The notes under the pieces: model-generated
What the model saw: only the letters and a program-made list of their open reading frames with translations
Databases searched by the model: none
What the model was told of the DNA's origin: nothing
Position numbers and translations under genes: made by a program
Part shown: in pieces, positions 24,683 through 33,500 of the stretch
How the letters are laid out: each line of letters starts with the position of its first letter
Position numbering within the stretch: the first letter of the stretch is position 1
NCBI GenBank assembly: GCA_018303505.1
Contig: JAGVYA010000021.1
Span: 1-49,275 of the forward strand
Direction of reading: 5' to 3'
Source of the DNA: Candidatus Woesearchaeota archaeon
GTDB taxonomy: Archaea; Nanobdellota; Nanobdellia; Woesearchaeales; GW2011-AR4
Length of the DNA stretch: 49,275 nt

Positions 24683-26230
24683 ATGAACACAAACAAAAAG
24701 GCATTAATTGTTTTTGTTGTATTCCTATATCTAATTAGTTTTGTTTATGCTCAAGATTACGCCTTATTCTCTGGCAAATTTTACGAACTAAAGCAAGGAG
24801 AGGAAAAAATAGAATTTGAATTTTATAATGGAACTTATAACATCTGTGAAAGCGAGGAAAAATCAGTGTCAATCCTAGTTGTCAATAAAGAGGCTATTGA
24901 CAACAGCTACAGGCTGGATGCATCAGGAGTTAGCTGGGCCAGCCTAAATGTTCAGGAATTTTCATTGCCTAAAAAGCAAAGCGGTGTTATTTTTTTGGAA
25001 TTAAGCCCGGGCTCGAATACAAACGGCAAATATACTGTCGGAGTCAATTCTTTATCCTCTATTGGAAATGTAAGAAAAAACTTGAATTTGAATGTAAATG
25101 TGGAAAAATGCCATTCTTTAAAATTGGAGATACAAGACGAAGACAAGGTTTGCGGCGGGACAAAAAAGCAATATGATGGTGAAATAATCAATGACGGAAA
25201 GCAAAAAATTGATGTTGATTTAAACTTGAATGCTCCGAATTGGGTTAATCTAGACGACAATTCTTTTTCAATTGCTCCAAATGACAAAGAAAAGTTTGAA
25301 TTAAATGCGGATATTCCAGCAAATGCAAAAGGCATTTTTAAATTGGTGGTGGGTGCAGTAATACAAGATTTACCCTCAATAAAAACAGAAAAAAAACTAA
25401 GCATAGAAGTTGTCCCAAAATACGACTGCTATAAAGCTGATGCAATAAGCGATGAAAAAATTGTAAATTCTTATTCAAACGAGTTTGTTCCAATAAAAAT
25501 CAGAAACAGCGGCATAAAGCAAGCGAATTACGAGATTGTTATAGAAGCCCCAAGCTGGGTTTCTATAGAACCCAATAAACTCATAATAAATTCAGAACAA
25601 ACTGGAAATATAAATCTTCAAATAAATCCAAGTTTTGAAATCCCAGAAGGAAATTATCCAATAAAAATTCATGTAAAATTTGATGATGTTGCATATCCAA
25701 AAAATATTGAAATTGTTTTAAGTAAAAATATTTTTTTAAAGAAATTTAAATCATTTTCAGTTTTTTACCAATATTATATCTACGTTTTGCTACTCATTGC
25801 AATTATTTTATTTATCTTCAGGCGGCAAATATCAAACAAAATTAAAATTTATTATAAAAATTATAAAATAAAACAAGCGAGGTTAAGGGCTTTAAAAGCA
25901 GCAAGAAAAGCAAGACGGCTGAAAATACAGCTTAAAAAGCTTGAAAAAGCGCAATTAGAAGTCAAAAAAATAGATAAATTCAGAAGGAAATGGATTTCAG
26001 TTGTGAGCGAGTTCACTTCGCTCACTCGCATTCGACTGTTTTTTATTGCAGTAATCGGAGCTGTTTTAATCTTATTTTTTTCAATTTACCAATATAATTT
26101 TCCTGTTTCAAAAGATTTCGTTAAAAGTTATTATGTTTATTTTATTGCAGGAATTTTAATCTCAATTTTTATCATTTTTTTAATCGAGTTCTATAAGCCG
26201 TTGTTTAAATTGTTGAAGAAAATAAGATAA
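24683..26230 (+). CDS. secreted Ig-like protein with three C-terminal membrane spans
   Basis: This 515-residue protein has an N-terminal signal peptide (residues 1-23), three Ig/NEW3-like beta domains with LNAPNWVNLDDNSFSIAPND and IEAPSWVSIEPNKLIINS repeats, and a membrane span at about 365-380. A strongly basic helical stretch (about 390-430) and two further spans follow. It lies 57 bases after the preceding surface-protein gene and may share its transcript. Codons for VSEFTSLTRIR at about residues 440-450 are made of a palindromic repeat (25998-26038) also found in intergenic DNA, so part of the protein derives from an inserted repeat that kept the frame. Confidence 0.7.
   Translation: MNTNKKALIVFVVFLYLISFVYAQDYALFSGKFYELKQGEEKIEFEFYNGTYNICESEEKSVSILVVNKEAIDNSYRLDASGVSWASLNVQEFSLPKKQSGVIFLELSPGSNTNGKYTVGVNSLSSIGNVRKNLNLNVNVEKCHSLKLEIQDEDKVCGGTKKQYDGEIINDGKQKIDVDLNLNAPNWVNLDDNSFSIAPNDKEKFELNADIPANAKGIFKLVVGAVIQDLPSIKTEKKLSIEVVPKYDCYKADAISDEKIVNSYSNEFVPIKIRNSGIKQANYEIVIEAPSWVSIEPNKLIINSEQTGNINLQINPSFEIPEGNYPIKIHVKFDDVAYPKNIEIVLSKNIFLKKFKSFSVFYQYYIYVLLLIAIILFIFRRQISNKIKIYYKNYKIKQARLRALKAARKARRLKIQLKKLEKAQLEVKKIDKFRRKWISVVSEFTSLTRIRLFFIAVIGAVLILFFSIYQYNFPVSKDFVKSYYVYFIAGILISIFIIFLIEFYKPLFKLLKKIR
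25998..26038. repeat. palindromic GTGAGCGA repeat inside a coding sequence
   Basis: GTGAGCGA (26003-26010) pairs with TCGCTCAC (26018-26025), and outer CAGT and ACTG pair as well. The complement of the 41-base block resembles 47641-47678 and parts of 39060-39178. The common core is ATGCGAGTGAGC followed by GAACTCGCTCACAACTG. Confidence 0.7.
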
Positions 26231-26237
26231 ATAAAAG

Positions 26238-26388
26238 TGGGGACGCGAGGATTTGAACCCCGATTTCGGCTCTATGCAATTTCTTGCAAAAGATCAGCCG
26301 GTATCGCCATAATATAATTCATTGTCTTGCGACTCATTTTTCCAGTTAACTGGAGCCGGCGATAATAGCCAGGTTATACGACGTCCCC
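26238..26388 (-). tRNA. trnW: tRNA-Trp (anticodon CCA) with two predicted introns
   Basis: The acceptor stem GGGGACG (from 26388) pairs with CGTCCCC, followed by discriminator A at 26238; CCA is not encoded. A14, GG18-19 and A21 are in place. The T arm is CGGGG-TTCAAAT-CCTCG. The anticodon loop CTCCAG gives CCA at 26353-26351, with stem GCCGG pairing CCGGC at 26301-26297. This requires removal of about 47 bases after position 37 (26349-26303, the canonical intron site) and about 29 bases in the variable region (26291-26263, containing TGCAA-GAAA-TTGCA). The remaining 75 bases make a normal tRNA. The D stem is weak. Confidence 0.82.
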
Positions 26389-26450
26389 ATCAACGTTTAG
26401 AATTGATTATCGTTATATAAAGATTGTTGTTTTATTATTTTATTACTGAA

Positions 26451-28472
26451 TTATTTTTTTATGAGAGTGAAAGAGAACAAATATGCGGTTAAGGCTATTA
26501 AATACAAACTTTTGATTCCGAATATTAGCGAGCTGTACTCTAAAGAGCCGCCTAATACGGCGCCTAATATATTTGAACCAAAAGCGCTGTGTATATCTTT
26601 AACTTTCTTAAACGATGTGGCAAATATCAAGCCTGAAAAAAATATCGGCAATGAAACAATCAGCATTGCAAAAATTTTAGATAAGATATTATTTTGGAGG
26701 AAACTGCTCGGCTTAATCATATAATTCATCACTATTACTACTGCCAAAAGCAGATAAGATATGCGCATATTCACCTTGAAGTTAAATGTGTAATAATTTG
26801 CTAACAAAACCATAATCAAAATGCTTCCTATAACAAATGAATTAACAATCCAAGTAGACCCAAACATTAATGCCATTTCTGTAATGCTTTTTGTCTCTAT
26901 TAGCAAAAATCCAGATCCTAAAAAGAAAAAATGCCACGATAACGACTTTATGCCTGGGGTGGTAAAAATAACCAACATGACTGTTATGATTAACACAATA
27001 GCAAGTATTCTTATATAACTTGTATCTTTCAATCTATTTTTCAAATAAAGAAAAGGATAGTCGTCAGTTGGTACAACAACATTTAAATCTTTAGTCTTTG
27101 TGTATGACGAGCTAGAGGGAAGCTCTGCCCTTTTTACATTTTCGCCTATAACAAAAGTCTTTACATTCCCGGTTGATATAACAAGCGGTTCTTTACCAAA
27201 AGTTTTTTTTAAAAGGTCGTATATTTTCGCCTCTATAAAATCCTTTCCTACCCAAAAGCTCAATACTACAATGCCATCAGGCTTTAAGATATCTTTTGCC
27301 TCTTCAATTGCTTCTTCTGTGTATACAAAGTTGTCCAACCTAACACTTGATTGATGGGCAAAAACCCTATGGCTGTCTAGAAGCCCATATACAATCATGT
27401 CGTACTTTTTGTCAACATTCTTAATAAAATTCCTTGCGTCATTTAAAACCACATTAACATTATCATAGCCATATGGTCTATTAGGGTGTTTATCAGCAAA
27501 TGAAATAATTGCCGGGTCTATTTCAACCGCATCAATTTCTTTTGCGCCATTTAAAATAGCTAAATACGCATCATTGCCTGTGCCAGCGCCAACAATTAGA
27601 ACACTATTTGGCTTTTTGAACAAATAAGGCAGGAAGTAATGCGTTCCAAGCGTTTCCTTCCTGCTAAAGTTTAATGAAGATAGTATTGAGTCATCGTTTA
27701 CAGTCATCGAAAACTCCCCGAATTTATTAGTTTCGGTCGATATAATCTTGTAATAAGGACTCCAAACAGTGCCTGCGCCGAGCAGCCCAACAATAATCAG
27801 CGAAATAATAAAGGAGAATGCGCCAAGCACTTTAAATTTAAAATTAGTCAAAAATGGAAAATAAAGAATAAAGCTTAGCAAGAACCACCAAAATGGCTGA
27901 ATTGAAAAAAAACTCATTACAAACAAAGCTATAATTCCAAATAGCGAGCCCAATATGTTGATAGTGTAAGCTTTTAATGGGCTTAGTCCTTCCATTTTTT
28001 CTCCGAGAATTTGCCCGATTGGGATGAATACAAGCGCATTTAAGAGAAAAAACACCGGAACTAGATAAATCAAGAAATTGGAGGTGTTCCAAATCCATTC
28101 GCCTTCAGGAAGAAGCAACTTTGATAAAAAACTTCTTTGGGAAATTGTTTGAATTTTTTCTTCTACTTGATCTATTGTAACTGCACCTACAGAAAAAAAA
28201 AGCGAATAGGTTAATTGGTATGCGAATGCAGATAAAATCAGGAGTAAGATAAGGAATGGAAAATAATTAATGTATTTTCTCTTCTTGACAAGCAGACCAA
28301 TGCCTCCTCCAAGAAAAGCCGATATTAATAGCATATTTGTAAAATAAGCAACTACCTTTACGTAACCAGAAACCCACCTTATCAAGGCTATTTCCAAGAA
28401 TAAAAATAAGAAGCTTATTGCAAAAATTCCAAAACCTTTCTTGAATTTCTGGCTTTTTAAAATTTTCAACAT
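26451..28472 (-). CDS. membrane-embedded spermidine-synthase-like protein
   Basis: This 673-residue protein has about seven N-terminal membrane spans, a Rossmann domain at about residues 285-430, and six to seven C-terminal spans. The Rossmann part reads VLIVGAGTGNDAYLAILNGA, VEIDPAIISFA, NVVLNDARNFI, YDMIVYGLLDSH, as in spermine/spermidine synthases. The catalytic aspartate region is altered (YGLLDSH rather than DxxDP), so polyamine transfer is doubtful. Similar membrane fusions are widespread in uncultured prokaryotes with no assigned substrate. It stands alone, convergent with the secreted proteins and beyond the tRNA. Confidence 0.72.
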   Translation of the reverse strand: MLKILKSQKFKKGFGIFAISFLFLFLEIALIRWVSGYVKVVAYFTNMLLISAFLGGGIGLLVKKRKYINYFPFLILLLILSAFAYQLTYSLFFSVGAVTIDQVEEKIQTISQRSFLSKLLLPEGEWIWNTSNFLIYLVPVFFLLNALVFIPIGQILGEKMEGLSPLKAYTINILGSLFGIIALFVMSFFSIQPFWWFLLSFILYFPFLTNFKFKVLGAFSFIISLIIVGLLGAGTVWSPYYKIISTETNKFGEFSMTVNDDSILSSLNFSRKETLGTHYFLPYLFKKPNSVLIVGAGTGNDAYLAILNGAKEIDAVEIDPAIISFADKHPNRPYGYDNVNVVLNDARNFIKNVDKKYDMIVYGLLDSHRVFAHQSSVRLDNFVYTEEAIEEAKDILKPDGIVVLSFWVGKDFIEAKIYDLLKKTFGKEPLVISTGNVKTFVIGENVKRAELPSSSSYTKTKDLNVVVPTDDYPFLYLKNRLKDTSYIRILAIVLIITVMLVIFTTPGIKSLSWHFFFLGSGFLLIETKSITEMALMFGSTWIVNSFVIGSILIMVLLANYYTFNFKVNMRISYLLLAVVIVMNYMIKPSSFLQNNILSKIFAMLIVSLPIFFSGLIFATSFKKVKDIHSAFGSNILGAVLGGSLEYSSLIFGIKSLYLIALTAYLFSFTLIKK

Positions 28473-28592
28473 AGCTTTAGGAATTGGTTTTATTATTTAA
28501 ATTTTGTTTAAATTTTAAATTCCAATAATTTTAAATACACAATTTTTTTCCACGATTTTATGAATGTTAAGAACTTTTTAAAGCCAACTATT

Positions 28593-28982
28593 TTATTTTA
28601 AAAGAAATACATTCTCCAAATTTTCAAAATGTCTATCACCAGTTACCAGTGTTGCATTGTTCAATAGAGAAGAACAATAAATTAGGCTGTCTATAGTGTG
28701 CAACTTGTGCTTGATTGACAGTTCAACAGCACTATTGCATATCTTTTCATCAATTCCCAGCAACAAACTTCTTGTTTTTATAAATTTTAAAAACTCCTCA
28801 ATTTTAGGCTCTTTAACATTTTTCATTAGTATCTTTCTTTTAATTTCAAAAATAGACAGTACAGAAGTCATTAGCAAGTGCTTGCCCTCTTCTATAAGTT
28901 CCTTGCTTAAATCGTTCTCAGCCAAAAAATAAGATAGCCAAACAGAAGAGTCTAATAAGACGTGCTCACCTATCGCCTTCAT
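28593..28982 (-). CDS. vapC: PIN-domain ribonuclease toxin (VapC)
   Basis: This 129-residue PIN protein has the acidic residues of the active site in VLLDSSVWLSYF (D11), SIFEIKRK (E near 46), HTIDSLIYCSS (D near 98) and TGDRHFENL (D near 116). VapC toxins cleave RNA, commonly tRNA, when not bound by VapB. The start overlaps the antitoxin gene by 17 bases, the usual arrangement. Confidence 0.88.
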   Translation of the reverse strand: MKAIGEHVLLDSSVWLSYFLAENDLSKELIEEGKHLLMTSVLSIFEIKRKILMKNVKEPKIEEFLKFIKTRSLLLGIDEKICNSAVELSIKHKLHTIDSLIYCSSLLNNATLVTGDRHFENLENVFLLK

Positions 28983-29178
28983 CTCTTAGCCCTCTCAAGA
29001 TATTTTTCATGCTTTTTTCTTTTCCCAAAGCGCCGTACATAGATTTTTTGATTCCGCCTTTTAGTATGGCATTTATTACATCGTTATAGCTCTCGGCATT
29101 CAAACTGCTTTTAAATCTCTTCAATAACTCTAACGTTTCATTCTCAATCTGAATTGTAGTTGGCATTTTTGTGTCCAT
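28966..29178 (-). CDS. vapB: VapB-type antitoxin
   Basis: This 70-residue protein has a ribbon-helix-helix-like N-terminus (TTIQIENETLELLKRFKSS, then SYNDVINAILK) and a basic, flexible C-terminal tail (KEKSMKNILRGLRDEGDR) of the kind that wraps VapC. It begins the vapBC operon. An inverted repeat (TATAAG at 29182-29187 and CTTATA at 29196-29201) lies between the TATA-like region and the ATG and is a likely autoregulatory operator. Confidence 0.8.
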   Translation of the reverse strand: MDTKMPTTIQIENETLELLKRFKSSLNAESYNDVINAILKGGIKKSMYGALGKEKSMKNILRGLRDEGDR

Positions 29179-29181
29179 TAC

Positions 29182-29210
29182 TATAAGGCTATAGGCTTAT
29201 ATATAAATTT
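29182..29210. promoter_or_regulatory. vapBC operator and TATA region
   Basis: TATAAG-GCTATAGG-CTTATA is an inverted repeat just upstream of vapB. On the minus strand, an AATTTATATATAAG TATA-like stretch lies beside it at about 29198-29210. The transcript would start close to the ATG at 29178. Confidence 0.5.
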
Positions 29211-29264
29211 TTCTATTACAAAATCTGCTGGTTTTCGTAATTATTTAGCTTTCTGAAGTTAAAA

Positions 29265-29455
29265 TTCAATCCGTCGCTTCGCGACAATATTTTGTGCTCG
29301 GCGTATTTTTTCTGCCATTAAAATACGCCTCGCCAATTTATTCACTAAAAATAATTTTTTTCATTGATTTTAATGTTAGTTCATTGGCGAGGCAAAAATT
29401 CGTGACAGACAATTTTTGCCGAGCACAAGAATTTGTGCCGAAGGCACGGATTGAA
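29265..29455. repeat. cloverleaf-shaped multi-arm palindrome
   Basis: This is a 191-base nested set of perfect inverted repeats. The outer stem is TTCAATCCGT/ACGGATTGAA (29265-29274, 29446-29455). The first small arm is GTCGC-TTC-GCGAC (29273-29285). The inner stem is TTGTGCTCGGC/GCCGAGCACAA (29292-29302, 29418-29428). Inside it lie GGCGTATTTT/AAAATACGCC, CCTCGCCAAT/ATTGGCGAGG and GCAAAAATT/AATTTTTGC. The last small arm is GTGCC-GAA-GGCAC (29435-29447). The arms abut each other with 2-3 shared bases. No gene is present. Confidence 0.85.
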
Positions 29456-29563
29456 ATCCTAAATGTACAAAATGTGCTTCAATATACTGAAGTATTACAG
29501 TTTTGTATTATAGTTTTTTAAAAATTGAATAATTTTAAATATTCATGTTAAATCTTAATTTTC

Positions 29564-29911
29564 ATGAGTGCCAGAAATTTTTTAAAACCCTCTATTTCCA
29601 AAATCTTGATTTTTTTATTTATCGGGATTTTATTCCTTTACTTTGCGAATGAATCTGCATGCGGCATTAGTTTCTTTTTTGCATTTTGCTACAAAGCTTA
29701 TGGATTCCCGTTGGCGCACTTGATAACAGGCGACATTGCCAATTCAATGGGCTACATTAAAACCCTGCCTTTCGGGCAATTTTTCTACAAATCCGGAAAT
29801 CTGCTGTTTAATCCTGCAGCTTTGCTGATAGACATTTCCTTGATTTATCTTTTAGCATGCCTTTTAGATTCATTATTTAGGATGCGAATTAAGAAATTTC
29901 ATTCAGAATAA
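29564..29911 (+). CDS. small membrane protein of unknown function
   Basis: This 115-residue protein has a basic N-terminus, a first membrane span (about 13-28), a cysteine-containing hydrophobic region (ACGISFFFAFCYKAYGFP), a short loop, and a C-terminal span (about 82-105) ending in RMRIKKFHSE. I do not recognise the family. The last 13 bases overlap the end of the convergent DUF192 gene. Confidence 0.55.
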   Translation: MSARNFLKPSISKILIFLFIGILFLYFANESACGISFFFAFCYKAYGFPLAHLITGDIANSMGYIKTLPFGQFFYKSGNLLFNPAALLIDISLIYLLACLLDSLFRMRIKKFHSE

Positions 29912-30249
29912 AATTCAATTTTGTCGCCTATACCTGTTTTTGTTTTTTTTATAAGCCCATTTGGCATTTCAATTGCGTAGAGTGCTTTTTTTTTGGAATT
30001 GTAGAATGTAAATGGCTTGAAATTCTCTTTCTTGTCGACAACAATCTTATTTTTATCCAGAAACAGCACGTCTATCGGATAAAACACAAAAAACATGTGC
30101 AAAGAAATTATTCTTTCTTTTTTGAATTTGAAGATTAATGCTTTGTTTTGTTGTTTTGAGAACATTAATCCAATAAATTTTGAAATGATATTATCTATTA
30201 AAATAGGCTTTTTTGAAATTATTGTTTTTTTTGTTGAATTTTCAATCAT
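29899..30249 (-). CDS. DUF192 family protein
   Basis: This 116-residue protein has the DUF192 sequence pattern: GLMFSKQQNKALIFKF, then HMFFVFYPIDVLFLDKNKIVVD and KALYAIEMPNGLIKK. The family forms a small beta-barrel-like fold found in bacteria and archaea, usually secreted, but this copy shows no obvious signal peptide. Function is unknown. The gene stands alone and convergent to the small membrane protein. Confidence 0.8.
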   Translation of the reverse strand: MIENSTKKTIISKKPILIDNIISKFIGLMFSKQQNKALIFKFKKERIISLHMFFVFYPIDVLFLDKNKIVVDKKENFKPFTFYNSKKKALYAIEMPNGLIKKTKTGIGDKIEFYSE

Positions 30250-30305
30250 TTTATCTGTTACATTTGCTATTATTACTAAAAATATTCTTTAAAATATATG
30301 TATTG

Positions 30306-30350
30306 CAAAATATAAATTATCCAAAATATAAGTTATCCAAAATAACGAAA
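30306..30350 (+). repeat. 16-base tandem repeat upstream of the giant surface protein
   Basis: CAAAATATAAATTATC (30306-30321) is followed directly by CAAAATATAAGTTATC (30322-30337) and a partial third unit beginning CAAAATAACG. A TATA-like AGTTTAAATATAATC follows at 30351-30365. The repeats may be binding sites for an upstream promoter of the gene at 30521. Confidence 0.5.
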
Positions 30351-30458
30351 AGTTTAAATATAATCTCATTTTTGAATTTTGAAAGGGGGTTTGGTATTTT
30401 AAGAGTTCGAACTTAATTAAAATTTTTATATATAAAGCATATATCACTAATCAAAAGA

Positions 30459-30469
30459 TTTAAATATAT
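30459..30469 (+). promoter_or_regulatory. TATA box of the giant surface protein gene
   Basis: AAAAGATTTAAATATATG is a strong archaeal BRE/TATA pattern about 55 bases upstream of the start, leaving room for a leader with the AGAGGAG ribosome-binding site. A second, equally good TATA lies at 30352-30362. Confidence 0.55.
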
Positions 30470-30520
30470 GTTGCCAAATCAATAACCTTTAATTCACCGC
30501 AAATACAAAGAGGAGTGATG

Positions 30521-33500
30521 ATGAAAAAAGAGGGTTTAAGTGATTTTTTTAATTCTCAAAATGGCAAAGTAAACATTGTGCTGTTGTTCTCTATAGTTTT
30601 AGTTTTTGTTCTAAGCGTTTATTTTGTTGAAGCATTGACAATAACAATTAATGCACCTGGAAATTTATCTTACGTCGGCGGCAACAATACTAGAAATGTA
30701 AATTTTACATTTACACCGGTTTGGAGTGGTCCTGATGAAAATGCAACCTATAATTGTTCTTTGTATACTAACTCCAGTGGCATATGGGACAGTGTCAGGA
30801 ACTTTACACCAAAAAGTGCTGGCACAAACATATCAAACAATACTCTAAGCTGGGTTAATTTCACTTTTAACAGCGAAGGTAACTTTACTTTCAACATAGG
30901 GTGCTATGCCACAAATTATACATCTTCTGCTGCCCTAAACTTCTCTGGTCTCGGCAATGGAAATGGCAATAGAACATTTTTCATTGATACTTTAGCTCCT
31001 ACAATAACTTTGGACACCCCGAAAGGTGGTGTATTGGCTGATGTTACAGCATACAACATAACTTCTTACGAAACAGCCACATTCTATGTTAATGTTTCCG
31101 ATAACTCTACTCAATTTGTATGGATGGTGCTGAACACCAATGCCACTGTTACTCCTCTAGCTCCTAACCCAGGACTAAATGAAAGTGTTAATCGCACTAT
31201 GACAGGGAACGGAACTGGTATTTCTGCTCTAGACACAAGACAATATTTCTTCAATTTGTCGGGTATAATGAACTTTAATAGCACTTTTACAAGTCCAGGC
31301 CCACATGGTGTAAGTTTCTGCGCAAATGATACGCTTGGCAGGCTCACGTGCACCAATAAGAGTGATTACATCATAAAAGGAATGAATGTAACCCAGATGG
31401 AGAATATGTTTGCTGGAATGCAGCAAGGAATAACTGGATTTGCATTCGGTGGATTGAACATCACTCTTGGAAATGGAACAGAAATACCAGAAAGCACATT
31501 TATGAATCCAATTGATGGAGTTGTAGTTGGTGGCTTAACTCATAAGAACTTTACCTTCATATTTAATTTTTCCAATAAAGCAATTATACACATTGTTGCT
31601 GGCACAATTGACGAAGACCAGTTTGCAAACGCAAGCAACTCAAGAGTTAATAGTACGCCAACTACAGAGGTAAGGCAGCAATTAGGTCGTTACACACCAA
31701 ATATGGCATGGGCTGATATTGCAAGCTTTATACCAAACGAAGTCCGTTACGAGTATGGAATAATACAAATAGGTGGTACAACCTATTCAAAGAAGATGTA
31801 CTGTAATGGCACCTCAATGTCAGCTCCTCAGTGTCATACAATAAGCCAGTGTAATGCAACAGTATTTGGCATACTGAATCATTCTATTGTGATTCCGCCA
31901 AATGATGGATGCTGGCTTGAATCTGGCGTGATTAATACACAAAGCCTAAGTTCAGGCTATACATATATATTTGTTGACAAATTCTCAGGCGCTGTTGGCG
32001 GAGAGGACCGTGGACCGCCAAATGCAACATTTATTTCACCTGCTGCAAGTGAGGCAAATCATAGACTTAATAGGTCAACCACAGTAACCCAATTAATAAA
32101 CTTTACAGTTGACGACACTGATAGTACAGGGCTTAACTTAAGCGCTAATTCTTCGATAAATGTTACAATTACCCTTGGCGGAAGTCAAGTGGCGCTGTTC
32201 AGTTATCTAAACAACGCTTCAACAAACTTAACCTGCACATCTGCAGATACAGTTTCTCCGCAGAACACAACCAGAATAACCTGTAATGTTACATACGGAT
32301 TTAATTCAAATGGAACATATTTAATAAACGTTACTGGCAGAGACGCAAGCAATAACAGCAACGCTATGAATACATCATCTAATTATGTATATTTCACAGT
32401 CGATCAAATACCTCCTATTTTTATCTATTATAACTTTACAAATTCAAGCAATTTTAATACAACTGGTACTGATGCAACTGCTTCGTTTGAATTAGGAACA
32501 ACTGCAGGCACTTCAAGAGCACAAGGAGATGCTAATACTGGAAGAATTTTTGCAGTTGCTAATTGGACAGACAACCTGACAGATGCAAGATATGGAATGC
32601 TGCAATTCTATAACACTTCTAAAGCAGCAGGGCAAGAATGGCGGACTTTGAATACAACAGCGGTAAATGGAAGCGGTCTCCAATTTAGAAGTGGCGGATG
32701 GACAAACTTCTCATTCCCCATCCCCAAAGGCCATAATAATTTTGAAGGCAAGAACGTAAGCTTCAGGATTATTGCCAATGATACTTTAGGCAATGTTAAT
32801 AATTCCGATTTAGTTAAGAACTTTACAATACAAATTAATGATACAACTGTGCCTGCTACAACTATTAATGGGACTATCTCAACAAATAACACAAATACAA
32901 CAAATACAAGACCTCTTGTAAGTTGGTTTATAAATGACAATAATAAACTAACAAGTATAAATGTAAGTGTTGATGATACTGTAGCTCCTGGCACAGGAGT
33001 AGAAAGTAATTGCCAAAAATATGCATTCTTTGACACAACTGCTGGTGCTAATAATGTAGAAAAATTCAGAAATTCATCATTCCAAATTTTAGATGATTCA
33101 GCATGCACCTTAGCAAATGGTACACACTTCATAAGGATAATAGCAATTGATTCATGGAGTAATTCCGAGACAGTTTTCCATAACTTCACAGTACAAAGCG
33201 GAAGCACGCCAGAACTTACATTAACAGTATTGCAAAACGGCTTATCTGCAATAAACCAGTCTAATGTAACGCCATACACCGGCATGAACTTTTCAGCAAC
33301 AGTCGGAGCAACAGGCACACTTAAGAACATGAGCTTTACATCAAGCTGCAATTCAACTGTACAAACATTTACAAATAACACAATGATATGGCCATTTAAT
33401 TATTCAGACTGTAAAAGAAGGGAAGCTAACCAGACAGTAACAGTGACTGTATTTGACGCTGCGGGAAATTTCATTACCAATACAACACAATTTTTGGTTG

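Noticed and set aside
23564-25404. Minus-strand frames opposite the two secreted proteins
   Set aside because: Serine-rich complements with no recognisable domain; the plus-strand proteins have signal peptides and repeats.
26303-26349. Box C/D guide RNA in the tRNA-Trp intron, as in some Euryarchaeota
   Set aside because: A CTGA box is present near the exon, but there is no convincing RTGATGA C box in the 47-base intron.
30306-30350. CRISPR array
   Set aside because: The 16-base units are directly adjacent with no spacers, and no cas gene is in the window.
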